Notes: a model not told the origin generated them from the letters alone. Shown: positions 27,249 to 36,967, counted from the stretch's first letter. The stretch: 64,000 nucleotides of DNA from Polyangium spumosum (GCF_009649845.1 NZ_WJIE01000005.1:787981-851980), one strand, 5' to 3'. Program-made: numbers and translations.

Positions 27249-30200
27249 ATGAAGATCCTCGAGCGACTCGGGAAGATCGGCATCGCGTTTGCTTCGTTCG
27301 CCATCGCCGCGTTTTTCGCGGTGCAGTTCGGGGCGGGCGGCCTGTGGCGCGGCTTCGAGCCCGCGCTCGCCGTGACGGGCAGCGGCCCCGCGGCGAAGGC
27401 GCCCTACGATCTGACGCGCCTCGAAGCCGTCAACGAGACGCTCAAGCTCATCCGCGACAAGTACGTCGAGCCCGGACGGGTCAAGCCGAAGGAGATGCTC
27501 CTGTCGGCGCTGAACTACGTCCAGCGTGACGTCGCCCAGGTGATCGTCGTGAACGACGATCCGAACGAGGTGACCGTCCGCGTCGAGACGGCCGAGAAGA
27601 AGTTCCGGATCGACAACGTGCAAGGGCCCTGGGACGTCTCGGCGCGCCTGCGCGAGGTCTTCGCGTTCCTCCAGAAGAACCTGCGCGGCACCGAGGTCGA
27701 TCTGCGCGAGGTCGAGTACGCGGCGTGCAACGGCATGTTGCACACGCTCGACCCGCACTCGGTGTTCTTGAGCCCCGAGGCCTACAAGGAGATGAACCTC
27801 TCCACGTCGGGCCATTTCGGCGGCCTCGGCATCGTGATCTCGATCCGCGATCAGGTCCTCACCGTGATCAACCCGATGCCGGAGACGCCGGCGAGCCGGT
27901 CGGGGATCAAGCGCCACGATCGGATCGTCAAGATCAACAACGAATCGACGCTCAACATGCCGCTCGACGACGCCGTGCGGCGGCTGCGCGGCGACCCCGG
28001 GACGAAGGTCACCGTGTGGGTCACGCGTGACGGCGAGCAGGGCTGGCAGACGCCGAAGCCCTACGAGCTCGTGCGTGAGGTCATCAAGGTCCGCTCGATC
28101 GAGTCGCGACCGCTCGAGGCCTCGGGCGTCGGCTACGTGCGCATCAAGAACTTCCAGGCGACGACGGCGACGGAGCTCGAGCTCGCGCTCGACGACCTGC
28201 GCAGCAAGGGCTCGCTGAAGGGCCTCGTGCTCGATCTGCGCGGCAACCCTGGCGGCTTGCTCGATCAGGCCACGCGCGTCGCCGACAAGTTCCTCGCCGA
28301 CGGCGTCATCGTCTCGACCGTTGGCGCCTCCGAGGGCCGCGACGAGAAGAAGGCCAAGAGCCCGGGCACCGAGCCGACCTATCCCATCGTCGTGCTCGTC
28401 AACGGCTCCTCCGCGAGCGCGAGCGAGATCGTCGCGGGCGCGCTGAAGAACCACAATCGCGCCGTCATCGTCGGCTCGACGACGTTCGGCAAGGGCAGCG
28501 TGCAGCTCGTCTTCCCCGACGTCACGCCGGAGAAGGCCGCGCTCAAGCTCACGATCGCGCAGTACCTCACGCCCGGCGACGTCTCGATCCAGGGCGTCGG
28601 CGTCACGCCCGACATCGAGCTCGATCCGATGACGGTCGACGAGCTCGAGATGGATCTCACGATCCAGAAGGACGGCCTGCGCGAGCGTGACCTCTCGGCG
28701 CACCTGACGAACGGCAAGGCCCAGACGGGTTCGAAGCCGCGTGAGGTCGTGCGCTACCAGCTCACGAGCGCCGAGCGCGAGGAGATGCGCGAGCGCGGCG
28801 GCGAGACCGACGACGACTTCCGCGTCGACTTCCCCATCCGCTTCGCGCGCGACCTCGCCCAGCGTTTGCCTGCCGGCGCGGCGCGTAACGCGCAGATCGA
28901 CGCCGCGCGTGACCACATCGAGAAGGTCCGCAAGGACGAGCTCGACAAGGTCGCCGCGGAGCTCTCGAAGCTCGGCTACGACTGGTCCGACGCGCCGTCC
29001 GACAGCGCGCAGGGGCCGGCGAAGAACGAGCTCGAGGTGAAGGTCGAGACCGACCGCCCGAACAACGAGGTCACGGCGGGCGAGCCGATGAACATCTCGG
29101 TCACGGTGAAGAACAACGGCAAGCAGCCGATCTACCGGCTGCGCGCCGCCACCGAGAGCGACAGCGGCTACCTCGACGGCAAGGAGCTCGTCTTCGGCAA
29201 GATCGCCCCCGGCCAGAGCAAGACCGCGAAGGCGCCGCTCGGCTGGTGCGAGGTCGAGGGCCGCAAGATCGGCTCGACGAAGCCGCGCCTCGCCAACCAG
29301 AAGCGCGTCTGCAAGATCCCGATGGACGCGCTCAGCCGCGCCGACGGCGTGAAGGTGAAGTTCGAGGCCGCGGGCGGCTTCGAGCCCGCGACGGCCGAGA
29401 TCCGCCCGACGATCCGCGCCCTCGAGCGCCCGCTCTTCCAGTACGCCTACCAGATCGTCGACGACCGCAGCGGCAACGGCGACGGCCGCGTCCAGCGCGG
29501 CGAGGGCGTCTCGATGTACCTGACCGTGAAGAACGTCGGCAAGGGCCGCTCGTTCGAGACGCAGGCGAACATCGCGAACCTCTCGGGCGAGGGCCTGCTC
29601 CTGCGCGCGGGGCGGTTCGACATCTCGAACATGAACCCGGGCGACGTGCGCAAGGTGGTCTTCACCTTCGACGTGCAGCCGGAGCTGCAGGACACCGAGG
29701 CCACGCTGAGCCTGTCCGTCGGGGACCGCGACCTGCGCGAGGTCGCGACCGAGAAGGTGAAGATCCCGGTCGGCAGCCCGGTCGCGATCACCAAGACCTC
29801 GGGCACGGCGAAGGCGGGCCCGCAGGGCGCCACGTTGCGCGCGACGCCCGACCCGAACGGGCTCGTCTTCGGCCGCTTGAAGGCCGGCGAGACCGTGGCG
29901 ATCACGGGCAAGGCGGGCGAGTTCTACAAGGTCGACCTCGGCTCGAGCCGCTTCGCCTTCGTGCCCGTGGCCGAGGCTGCGCAGGGCGGCAGCCCCTCCG
30001 CGGCGCCGGCGTACGAGGACGTCTACTCGAAGGCGCCGCCCACGCTCGAGGTGAACGCCGCGGCGATGGCCACGCGTGACGACAAGGTGAAGATCACGGG
30101 CGCCGCCTCCGACGGCGAGCGCTTGCTCGATCTCTACGTCTTCGTCGGCTCGCGCAAGCTCTACTACAAGTCGAACCGCGACGGCGTCGACCCCAAGAAG

Positions 30201-30398
30201 GCGGCGTTCGAGTTCGACGCGCCGCTCCGGCCGGGCGTGAACATCATCACGGTCGTGGCGCGTGAGAACCCGGACACGACGACGCGCCGCACGCTCGTCG
30301 TGCGCAAGGACGCGTCCGACGGCTCGATCCTGAAGACGCCGAAGACGGACGACCCCGTCGCCGAATGGCTCGGCGAGGCGGCGCTGCCCGAGGATTGA
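27249..30398 (+). CDS. Long S41 C-terminal processing protease with C-terminal extension
   Basis: 1049 aa, about twice the usual CtpA length. An N-terminal signal anchor (residues ~10-32) leads to a PDZ domain ~160-240 (GLGIVI, GIKRHDRIVKINNES) and the S41 core: LVLDLRGNPGGLL, Ser390 in NGSSASASE and Lys415 in TTFGKGSVQ, the expected Ser-Lys dyad. After ~520 comes an extension not in standard Ctp proteins: two beta-rich, CARDB/NEW3-like domains (ISVTVKNNGKQPIYRLRA; MYLTVKNVGKGRSF), an SH3b-like segment (GATLRATPDPNGLVFGRLKAGE) and a final beta domain. Periplasmic protein processing is expected; the extension may recognise substrates or the wall. Confidence 0.88.
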   Translation: MKILERLGKIGIAFASFAIAAFFAVQFGAGGLWRGFEPALAVTGSGPAAKAPYDLTRLEAVNETLKLIRDKYVEPGRVKPKEMLLSALNYVQRDVAQVIVVNDDPNEVTVRVETAEKKFRIDNVQGPWDVSARLREVFAFLQKNLRGTEVDLREVEYAACNGMLHTLDPHSVFLSPEAYKEMNLSTSGHFGGLGIVISIRDQVLTVINPMPETPASRSGIKRHDRIVKINNESTLNMPLDDAVRRLRGDPGTKVTVWVTRDGEQGWQTPKPYELVREVIKVRSIESRPLEASGVGYVRIKNFQATTATELELALDDLRSKGSLKGLVLDLRGNPGGLLDQATRVADKFLADGVIVSTVGASEGRDEKKAKSPGTEPTYPIVVLVNGSSASASEIVAGALKNHNRAVIVGSTTFGKGSVQLVFPDVTPEKAALKLTIAQYLTPGDVSIQGVGVTPDIELDPMTVDELEMDLTIQKDGLRERDLSAHLTNGKAQTGSKPREVVRYQLTSAEREEMRERGGETDDDFRVDFPIRFARDLAQRLPAGAARNAQIDAARDHIEKVRKDELDKVAAELSKLGYDWSDAPSDSAQGPAKNELEVKVETDRPNNEVTAGEPMNISVTVKNNGKQPIYRLRAATESDSGYLDGKELVFGKIAPGQSKTAKAPLGWCEVEGRKIGSTKPRLANQKRVCKIPMDALSRADGVKVKFEAAGGFEPATAEIRPTIRALERPLFQYAYQIVDDRSGNGDGRVQRGEGVSMYLTVKNVGKGRSFETQANIANLSGEGLLLRAGRFDISNMNPGDVRKVVFTFDVQPELQDTEATLSLSVGDRDLREVATEKVKIPVGSPVAITKTSGTAKAGPQGATLRATPDPNGLVFGRLKAGETVAITGKAGEFYKVDLGSSRFAFVPVAEAAQGGSPSAAPAYEDVYSKAPPTLEVNAAAMATRDDKVKITGAASDGERLLDLYVFVGSRKLYYKSNRDGVDPKKAAFEFDAPLRPGVNIITVVARENPDTTTRRTLVVRKDASDGSILKTPKTDDPVAEWLGEAALPED

Positions 30399-30432
30399 CC
30401 CCCGAGAATCACCCCGAGTACGTTGGTCTGTC

Positions 30433-30927
30433 GTGGGACTCCTAGCCTGGCTCGGCCTCAAGCGAGGGGACACGTATCCGAACGTGGATGCGCTGCTCGC
30501 GGAGTTGCGCCGCGCGCTGCCTGACGACGAGAGCGTCGTGCTTCGTTACATCGCTGCGGTGGTCGTCTTGCTCGGCAAGGTCGCGGGTGCCGACGCGGAC
30601 GGCCGCCTCACCGAGAACGAAGAGCAGACGCTCCGCAGCTCGCTCGCCCACATCAACGGTTTGTCCTCCGACGCAATCGAGGCCCTCACGCGCGCCCTGA
30701 AGGGCAAGCTGCCGGAGCTGCGCGACGAGGAGCTCGCGCTCTGCGTGCGTGAGCTGAAGACGCTCTGCGATGGCCGCGAGCGCGTCGAGATCCTTCGATT
30801 GCTGGCCAAGGTCGCGGCGGCGGACGGGAGGCTCTCGCCCGCCGAGCGCGCGGAGCTCCACAACGTCGCCGCGGACCTCGGCGTGCCGGAGAGCGAGCTC
30901 GCGGCCGTCGAGGAAGAGATCGCCTAA
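30433..30927 (+). CDS. TerB-family tellurite-resistance-like protein
   Basis: 164 aa from GTG. Helical throughout with two related halves: AVVVLLGKVAGADADGRLTENEEQ and LRLLAKVAAADGRLSPAERAEL, each with the A-x-ADG-x(L/ I)-x-x-x-E pattern of TerB/DjlA-like domains that bind metal through acidic residues. It follows the S41 protease by 34 bases, so co-transcription is likely. Its stop codon overlaps that of the convergent small membrane-protein gene by 4 bases. Function unknown beyond the family association with envelope stress and metals. Confidence 0.8.
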   Translation: MGLLAWLGLKRGDTYPNVDALLAELRRALPDDESVVLRYIAAVVVLLGKVAGADADGRLTENEEQTLRSSLAHINGLSSDAIEALTRALKGKLPELRDEELALCVRELKTLCDGRERVEILRLLAKVAAADGRLSPAERAELHNVAADLGVPESELAAVEEEIA

Positions 30928-31187
30928 CGCTTCGTGCGTTCCTTCATCGCCGTGAGGGCGACGAACAGGACAAACGTCACGGCCCCGCCGACCGCGACGA
31001 ACATCCCCGCGTTGAACACGTAGTGCAGGTCGCGCGCTCCGCCGAGGCCCATCACGAAGATGCCGAACAGCGCGAGTCCGGCGCCGATCACGGGATCGGG
31101 CCCCTCCGCTTTCCTCGTGTCGAGCGTGGCCCCGGCACTCTCCTCGTCGCCGCCGGCTCCGTGCAGCCCGTCCGCGCTCTCGTCCAT
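30924..31187 (-). CDS. Small two-helix membrane protein
   Basis: 87 aa. The ATG at 31187 is used because AAGGAAGG lies 5 bases upstream; a GTG two codons earlier is possible. The N-terminal ~35 residues are acidic and soluble, then two TM helices (PVIGAGLALFGIFVMGLGG and NAGMFVAVGGAVTFVLFVAL), then a basic end (KERTKR), so the C-terminus is probably cytoplasmic. No family recognised. Confidence 0.6.
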   Translation of the reverse strand: MDESADGLHGAGGDEESAGATLDTRKAEGPDPVIGAGLALFGIFVMGLGGARDLHYVFNAGMFVAVGGAVTFVLFVALTAMKERTKR

Positions 31188-31325
31188 GCGCACCTTCCTT
31201 GCTCGTCTCGAGTCTAGCGCAGACTCGGCGGCAGACGAAGCGCTGGCGGCGCGAGCGGCCCGGCCGAACGTTGGCTCACGTGTCTGCCGCTTCTGCCTCG
31301 TTCGGCGTTCGCTCGTCCTTCTGGA

Positions 31326-32072
31326 TCACTCGTAATCTTCGAAATCGGAGCGGGCGACCTGCGGCTCGCTGCCCGTCTTCGACTCGACCACGTGGCCGAC
31401 GTTCAGGACCTCGGCGCGATAGATGACCGAGCCGTCCTCGGCGGCGATCTCGCCGGAGAGGTCGCCCCAGGGGAACTTTTCGCTGACGACCGTGGTGAGC
31501 GTGGCCTTCTTGTCGCCGATCTTCACCCGGAAGCTCGTGCGCTTCGCGGGCAGCATGTCGTTGCCCATCACGGCGACCACGTGCTCGGAGCCGAGGGACT
31601 CCTCGTTCTCGTCGGCGACGACCATCGTCTTCGCCATGAGCGCCTCGTATTCGTCGACGCTGGCCGCGACGAGCTTGCCTTTTTCGATACGCGAGACGGA
31701 GAGCACCTCGCCGCGCGTCGCGGGCGCGTCGGAGAGCTTCACGCGCAGCTCGCTCGTCGTCTTGCCTTCCTCGAGGATGAAATCGATCACGAGGGCGCCC
31801 TTCTCGCGGGCGACGACGCGCTCGGTGAGCGTGACGGGCGCCTTCTGGAAGCTGCCCGAGAATCGATAGACCACGTAATCGCCGACCTCGCGGCGTCCCG
31901 CCTCGACCGGCTCCTCCTTCGCCTCGACCTCGGCCTTCGCGACCGCTTCTTTTTGCGGGGCGACGGCGACGGCCTCGGCCTTTTTCGGGGCGAGCGCTTG
32001 GGTCTGGACCGCGGCTTTGCCGCAGCCCATGGCGAGGAGCGAGACGAGGGCGGGGAGCAGGATCCGATTCAT
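31326..32072 (-). CDS. Lipoprotein of unknown function
   Basis: 248 aa. Signal peptide MNRILLPALVSLLAMGC with lipobox LAMGC at residue 17, followed by an Ala/Lys/Glu-rich, probably extended or coiled linker (to ~65), then a beta-rich domain (VGDYVVYRFSGSF, TLTERVVAREKGALVIDFILE, KFPWGDLSGEI). No clear family. Earlier in-frame ATGs exist but would bury the signal. It diverges from the CxxCH cluster (first gene at 32342) with ~270 bases between. Confidence 0.7.
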   Translation of the reverse strand: MNRILLPALVSLLAMGCGKAAVQTQALAPKKAEAVAVAPQKEAVAKAEVEAKEEPVEAGRREVGDYVVYRFSGSFQKAPVTLTERVVAREKGALVIDFILEEGKTTSELRVKLSDAPATRGEVLSVSRIEKGKLVAASVDEYEALMAKTMVVADENEESLGSEHVVAVMGNDMLPAKRTSFRVKIGDKKATLTTVVSEKFPWGDLSGEIAAEDGSVIYRAEVLNVGHVVESKTGSEPQVARSDFEDYE

Positions 32073-32341
32073 GCGCTTCGGGTACATCCGCCCGGCCGAT
32101 CGGGACCAGTTTTGTGCAATCAAAAACCGCCGCGGGTTGGGCCCCTCGACCTGGTTCATCGTTGATCCACCCTGGGGCATCATTCATCCATCCGCCCGCA
32201 GTCCGGACGGCGCCCTGGGCGCGTTCGTACGGCTCGGGTGCAAACGCACAGAGGGAGCGGATGGCGCAGGCCGTGCATGACAAATTGGGGCTTCTCGCCG
32301 CTCCGCGACTCGGCCATTCTCTTCTCATGGGCATGCTTGCG

Positions 32342-33544
32342 ATGATGAAACCGAAACAGCAATACTTTCGAGCCATTGCGATCGGCCTCGGCGCGCTCGC
32401 CGCCCTGGCCTCGGCGATCGCGGCGGGTTGTGTCGAGGCGCCCTCGGGGCTCGCGCCGGGTCCGACGGGCGGCGGCAACGTATCGGATGCCGGCGTCGAG
32501 GCCGGGCCCGTCATCATCAACGGCCGGGACCTGTTCGATTCCATGCAGGCCGATCTCATGAGCGCTTGTGGCCTCTGCCACGACGTCGCGGGCCTCGCCG
32601 ACACGCCCTTCCTCGCCGGGCCGGACCGTTACCAGTCGTTCGTGAGCTGGCCGGGGATCGTGTCCACGCAGCCCGAGAACAGCCTTTTGCTCACGTATGC
32701 AATGTCGGGCAAGGGGCATAGCGGGACGAACCTCGATTCGGCGTCGCTGAAGGACACGCTCCTGCCCAAGGTCAAGGCGTGGCTCGCCCAGGAGGCGCAG
32801 AACTTCACCCAGCCGCCTCCGGCCGCGGGCCCGTACATCGATCCCTTCGCGCCCATCATGGGATTCAATGCCATCTATCTCGGCGCGCTCGGCGCCGAAT
32901 TCGAGGGCATGGCCGTCACGTTCCAGGCCGAGCTGCTCGCCGAGACCACGCTCGAGCTCACGAACATCGAGCTGCACCCGACCTCGAAGACGGGCTTGAA
33001 GATCGTGCACCCGCTCTGGGTCGTGCACCCGCTCGGAAAGGATCCGAACCCGGATCCGGTCGACAGCTTCTCGAACGTGGACACGATTTACGCGGCGGGC
33101 GAATCCGGCGAGCTCGGGCCGGGCACGCTCGTCCTGGTGAACTGGTCGAGGGACGCGAAGCTCTCGCTCGCGTTCGAGACCATCGAGAAGTACGAGCCGG
33201 CGTCGCCGGACGCGGGCGACGGCGGGCCCACGGGCGGCTGCAAGGACGTCGCCTCGTTCGACGCCAACGCGCGGCAGCCCCTCCAGGTCTGCCTGAATTG
33301 CCACGGCGGCGGCAATGGACAGGCCGTGGCGGCGGTCGACATGACGGCGCTCTCGAGCGACTCGGCGAAGGCGTGCGGGCAGATCAAGAATCGCGTCAAC
33401 CCGAACGATCCGCCCGCGAGCCAGCTCTTCATCACCACGAATCCCGACGGGAATGCCGCCCATCCGTTCAAGTTCGGCGGGCAAAGCGGCGCGTTCAACA
33501 CCTTCCGCAATAGCGTATCGATCTGGATCGCGGCGGAGAAATGA
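32342..33544 (+). CDS. Exported c-type-haem (CxxCH x2) protein, probably a lipoprotein
   Basis: 400 aa. Signal with lipobox IAAGC near residue 28. Two CxxCH haem-binding motifs, CGLCH near residue 78 and CLNCH near 320, with a beta-rich central part (VTFQAELLAETTLELTNIELHP). First gene of a four-gene plus-strand set. The start is uncertain because several in-frame ATGs occur at 32327-32345 and none has a good RBS. The stop overlaps or nearly abuts the next gene. Probable role: periplasmic or surface electron transfer. Confidence 0.7.
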   Translation: MMKPKQQYFRAIAIGLGALAALASAIAAGCVEAPSGLAPGPTGGGNVSDAGVEAGPVIINGRDLFDSMQADLMSACGLCHDVAGLADTPFLAGPDRYQSFVSWPGIVSTQPENSLLLTYAMSGKGHSGTNLDSASLKDTLLPKVKAWLAQEAQNFTQPPPAAGPYIDPFAPIMGFNAIYLGALGAEFEGMAVTFQAELLAETTLELTNIELHPTSKTGLKIVHPLWVVHPLGKDPNPDPVDSFSNVDTIYAAGESGELGPGTLVLVNWSRDAKLSLAFETIEKYEPASPDAGDGGPTGGCKDVASFDANARQPLQVCLNCHGGGNGQAVAAVDMTALSSDSAKACGQIKNRVNPNDPPASQLFITTNPDGNAAHPFKFGGQSGAFNTFRNSVSIWIAAEK

Positions 33545-33567
33545 AGAGGACGAAAGGTAGGCGGCCC

Positions 33568-34776
33568 ATGAAGCGGACCAGAATGCTCACCTTGCTCGCC
33601 GCGATCGCGGCGGGCGCGTGCTCGAGCTCGGGGCCCAGTAGCCTCGAGCCGCCGTCGGGAGGCGACACGACCGGCGGGGACAACAACAATCCGGGCGGCG
33701 GCGGGACGGCCGGGGGCGACCCCGACGCGCCTCCGATCCCGGACAAAACCGTGCTCGACGACCGGGTCACGAGCTACACGGAGGCGCTGCGCACGGCCTC
33801 GCTCAAGCTCGTGCGGAACCTGCCGACGCTGCAGCAGATCAAGAACGTCGAGAATGCGACGGATCAGCGCGCGGCCTACGAGGCGGAGATCGACGCGATG
33901 CTCGCCGATCAACGCTTCACCTCGCGCATGATCAAATGGTGGCAGGACACGATGCGCCAGGGCGGCGGCGCGCAGGACGGCAAGCCCAGCCGCAACACCG
34001 CGCCCGTCTTCGCGACGCGCGTGATGGTCGAGGAGAGGCCCTACACGGATCTCTTCACGGCCACGACGAACACCTGCCCGACGTACGACGGCGCGACGAA
34101 CACGTTCACCGACGGCGATTGCAACAACGGCGTCGGCGCGCACGCCGGCGTGCTCACGAACCCCGGCGTCATGATGCAGTTCTACGGCAACATGGCGTTC
34201 CGGCGCGTGCGCTGGGTGCAGGAGATCTTCGTCTGCACGAAGTTCCCCGCCGAATACGCGGCCGAGCCGACGACCGTCAAGGGCGCCGATTACACGGGTC
34301 CCTGGCCGTTCGAATCGGTGGCGACGAGCCCGATCGATTTCCAGGACACGTCGTCGGTCGTCTGCGCGAACTGCCACGTGACGCTGAACCGCGTCGCGCC
34401 GCTCTTCGCGAATTTCGACATGAACGGGCAATGGGCGAACAACAGCCAGGTCGAGACGCCGACCGTGCCCGATCCGCAGCAGACCGTGCTCTCGCACTGG
34501 CTCCGGGACGGCGAGAGCACGGCCTGGCGCTTCGGCGAGCCCGTCGCCGACCTGCCCGCGCTCGGCCAGGCCATGGCCAAGGACCCGGACGTCCACGATT
34601 GCGCCGTGGCGCGCATGTACAACTTCGCGATGTCGAAGGAAGACATCGTCTCGGACCTCGCGACCGTCCCGCCGGAGGTGCTGAAGCCCTACGTCGACGA
34701 CTTCCTCGCGAATGGAATGAACCTGAAGAAGACGCTGCGCACGATCCTGCTCAGCGAGGACTTCACCAAGTTCTAG
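33568..34776 (+). CDS. DUF1588/DUF1592-like exported lipoprotein with one CxxCH motif
   Basis: 402 aa; the start MKRTRMLTLL follows AGGCGGCCC, while an ATG at 33541 overlapping the previous stop (ATGA) is an alternative. Lipobox AAGAC, then a Gly/Asn/Asp-rich linker. An early segment (RNLPTLQQIKNVENATD...AEIDAML...F) resembles the DUF1592/1595 start. CANCHVTLNRVAPLFANFDMNG near 272 resembles the DUF1588 motif C-x-x-CH...ldP.g...enFD..G. Proteins of this kind occur in planctomycetes and myxobacteria beside Tat-exported partners; function unknown. Confidence 0.65.
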   Translation: MKRTRMLTLLAAIAAGACSSSGPSSLEPPSGGDTTGGDNNNPGGGGTAGGDPDAPPIPDKTVLDDRVTSYTEALRTASLKLVRNLPTLQQIKNVENATDQRAAYEAEIDAMLADQRFTSRMIKWWQDTMRQGGGAQDGKPSRNTAPVFATRVMVEERPYTDLFTATTNTCPTYDGATNTFTDGDCNNGVGAHAGVLTNPGVMMQFYGNMAFRRVRWVQEIFVCTKFPAEYAAEPTTVKGADYTGPWPFESVATSPIDFQDTSSVVCANCHVTLNRVAPLFANFDMNGQWANNSQVETPTVPDPQQTVLSHWLRDGESTAWRFGEPVADLPALGQAMAKDPDVHDCAVARMYNFAMSKEDIVSDLATVPPEVLKPYVDDFLANGMNLKKTLRTILLSEDFTKF

Positions 34777-34804
34777 GCGCATGCGGAAAGAAAGGAGAGA
34801 GACC

Positions 34805-35551
34805 ATGAATCGTTTCATCTCGATTTTCACCCGCGGCGCGCCCCTGGCCCTCGCCGCGGGCCTCTTCGCGACGGCCTGCGTGGAGCAGCCCCCGTCGGAC
34901 AACCTCTCGCGCCCCGCGCCCGTGATCGACGACCCGACCACGGATTTCGAGAATCAGCCCGGCGTCTTCGCGGGCGACGAGGACAACACGCACAGCCACA
35001 TGGGTGACCTCGGCAATGGCGTGTACAAGGACCCGTTCGAGGTGCTCGCGCAGCGCCAGGAGGAGGGCCCGCCGGAGGTCCGCACGCGCCTGCATTCGTG
35101 TCAAAAATTGCAGAATGCGGCGCTGCAGAACGTGCTCGTCTCGCTCGGCGTGAACATCGACGCGACGTCCGACGTCCCCACCGCGGGCCAGCTCTACAAG
35201 GGCGGCACCGGCGCGCTCGGCGCGGCGAGCTACGACGCGCGCGTCGGCGAGGCGATCGTGTGGAGCGCAGCCGGCGCGGCGAAGCTCTTCGACATCTTCG
35301 TGCAAGCGGCGCCCGAGATCATCACGAACCTGCCGAACGTCGAGCAATGCAAGGTCGACGGCGTCGGCGTCGAGATGTTCGACGCGAACGACCAGTGCAA
35401 CAAGGACGCCATCAGCTGCATCATGGGTCGCCCGGCGACCGACTCGCACGTCGCGATCTGCAACAAGGTCGTGACGAGCGCCTCCACTGTGGAAATGGGC
35501 AAGCGGATCGCGGTCGGCACGATGATGGCCGCGGCGCATTCGTGCGAGTGA
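34805..35551 (+). CDS. Small Cys-containing lipoprotein of the CxxCH cluster
   Basis: 248 aa. AGGAGAG lies 6 bases before the ATG. Signal peptide with lipobox FATAC near residue 25. The mature part has an acidic stretch then an Ala-rich helical region with Cys at several points (HSCQKLQN, VEQCKVDG, DQCNKDAISCIMG, AICNK, HSCE), some of which may form disulfides. No CxxCH motif and no known family recognised. It lies between the DUF1588-like and the Tat-signal genes, so it is probably part of the same complex. Confidence 0.65.
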   Translation: MNRFISIFTRGAPLALAAGLFATACVEQPPSDNLSRPAPVIDDPTTDFENQPGVFAGDEDNTHSHMGDLGNGVYKDPFEVLAQRQEEGPPEVRTRLHSCQKLQNAALQNVLVSLGVNIDATSDVPTAGQLYKGGTGALGAASYDARVGEAIVWSAAGAAKLFDIFVQAAPEIITNLPNVEQCKVDGVGVEMFDANDQCNKDAISCIMGRPATDSHVAICNKVVTSASTVEMGKRIAVGTMMAAAHSCE

Positions 35552-35562
35552 CGGAGGAGACC

Positions 35563-36945
35563 ATGGTCGACGATAGGCTCAAGAACCTCCAAGGCAACGC
35601 CCGGCGCAACTTCCTGCGCTGGACCACCGCAATGGGCGCCGTCCTCGCGCTCGATCGCGCGAAGGTGCTCGACGTGATCGCCGACTCGGCCGGCACCGCC
35701 ATGGCCGACGACGCGTGCGCCGCGACGAACCGCAGCGTGCACCTCGTGGCCGGCGACGGCGGATTCGCGTGGTTCCAGCTCCTCTGGCCCCACGTGCAGA
35801 TCGCCAAGGCGAACAACGACAATTTCGCGTTCCACGCCTTCGGCCAGACCGAGGACGCGACGGACACGGACAAACCATTCGTCTACGCCCCCGAGACCCC
35901 CTGGAAAGCGCGCGACAAGCGATTCCGCATCTCGGCCTTCATGGCCGGGACAAACCAGACGCACACGCCGACGCCCGGCTCTGCCGCGACGCTCGGCAAT
36001 GGCGTCAGCATGCTCGCCGCGGCGGCGGCCATCCAGCGACAAACCCCCTCGCTCTTGCCGGTCATCGCGATCAACCCGCTGAACTTCGGCGCCGCCCCGG
36101 GCGCGCCGCAGGTCGCCACGGTCGGCAATGCGGGCGGCATGGTCGATCTCTTCGACAGCGCGGCGTCGCGCGAGACGCTCAAGGTCGAGGAGGACGCGGC
36201 GCTCTTCGAGGCTTATTACAAGGCGTTCGTCGGCCTGAACTCCGCCGCCGGCCGCCCGACGTGGGCGCGGCAGCTCCGCGTCGGCAAGACGAGCGCGAAC
36301 TTCCTCGGCAAGAACCTCTCGGCCCAGCTCCGGCCCACGGCCGACGACCTCGTCCGGTACAACATCGGGCAAGGCACGCCGAACCGCCTCGCGGAGATCG
36401 GCCGCGCCTTCATCACGACGGCGCGCGCCTTCAAGCTCGGCCTCACCCAGAGCGTGATGATGCCGGCGATGCGCGACGACCCGCACGGCGCGTTCAATGA
36501 CATGAACAACCTGCGCAATACGGTCGCCCAGCTCGGCAAGATGTTCGACGAGTTCATGAACGACCTCGCGGCCATCCCCGACCCGGTCTGCACGTCGCGC
36601 TCGCTCGCCGACAACATCGTCATGACGGTGCACGGCGACACGCCGAAGAACCCGCGCGCCCGCGGCGGCTGGCCGGACGGGACGCCGAACAACTCGAACT
36701 GGCTCTACGTGATGGGCAATGGCTTCACGAAGACGGGCTGGTTCGGCGGCGTGAACGCCGACGGCAGCACGGACGGCTTCGACCCCACGACGGGCGAGAA
36801 CGTGCCGGGGCAGCAGAGCAACGCGACCAGCGCGGCGGCGGGCGCGGCCGTGGCCTTCGCGATCGCCAAGGGCGACATGCGCCGGGTGCAGGACTTCTAC
36901 ACCGGTCCGAGCATCAAGGGCATCGTGAACGAAAACCCGGTTTGA
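35563..36945 (+). CDS. Tat-signal protein, DUF1501/DUF1552-like, last gene of CxxCH cluster
   Basis: 460 aa. GGAGGAG lies 3 bases before the ATG. The N-terminus has a twin-arginine motif (NARRNFLRWTTAMGAVLAL, residues ~12-30), so export as a folded protein through Tat is expected; tatA is at 26958. The mature protein starts near DDACAA. The chain contains long loops rich in Asn and Asp and helical segments. By its position after a DUF1588-like gene and its Tat signal it resembles the DUF1552/DUF1501 partner proteins, but no diagnostic motif was confirmed. A strong terminator follows. Confidence 0.65.
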   Translation: MVDDRLKNLQGNARRNFLRWTTAMGAVLALDRAKVLDVIADSAGTAMADDACAATNRSVHLVAGDGGFAWFQLLWPHVQIAKANNDNFAFHAFGQTEDATDTDKPFVYAPETPWKARDKRFRISAFMAGTNQTHTPTPGSAATLGNGVSMLAAAAAIQRQTPSLLPVIAINPLNFGAAPGAPQVATVGNAGGMVDLFDSAASRETLKVEEDAALFEAYYKAFVGLNSAAGRPTWARQLRVGKTSANFLGKNLSAQLRPTADDLVRYNIGQGTPNRLAEIGRAFITTARAFKLGLTQSVMMPAMRDDPHGAFNDMNNLRNTVAQLGKMFDEFMNDLAAIPDPVCTSRSLADNIVMTVHGDTPKNPRARGGWPDGTPNNSNWLYVMGNGFTKTGWFGGVNADGSTDGFDPTTGENVPGQQSNATSAAAGAAVAFAIAKGDMRRVQDFYTGPSIKGIVNENPV

Positions 36946-36967
36946 AGGAAAACGGGTCCAACGAAAA

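Noticed and set aside
27231..30473. A 1080-codon open frame on the minus strand opposite the S41 protease
   Set aside because: Its translation is a monotonous Arg/Ala/Leu/Asp/Val mix with no motif, as expected for the complement of a GC-rich gene; the plus strand has a full protease with catalytic motifs.
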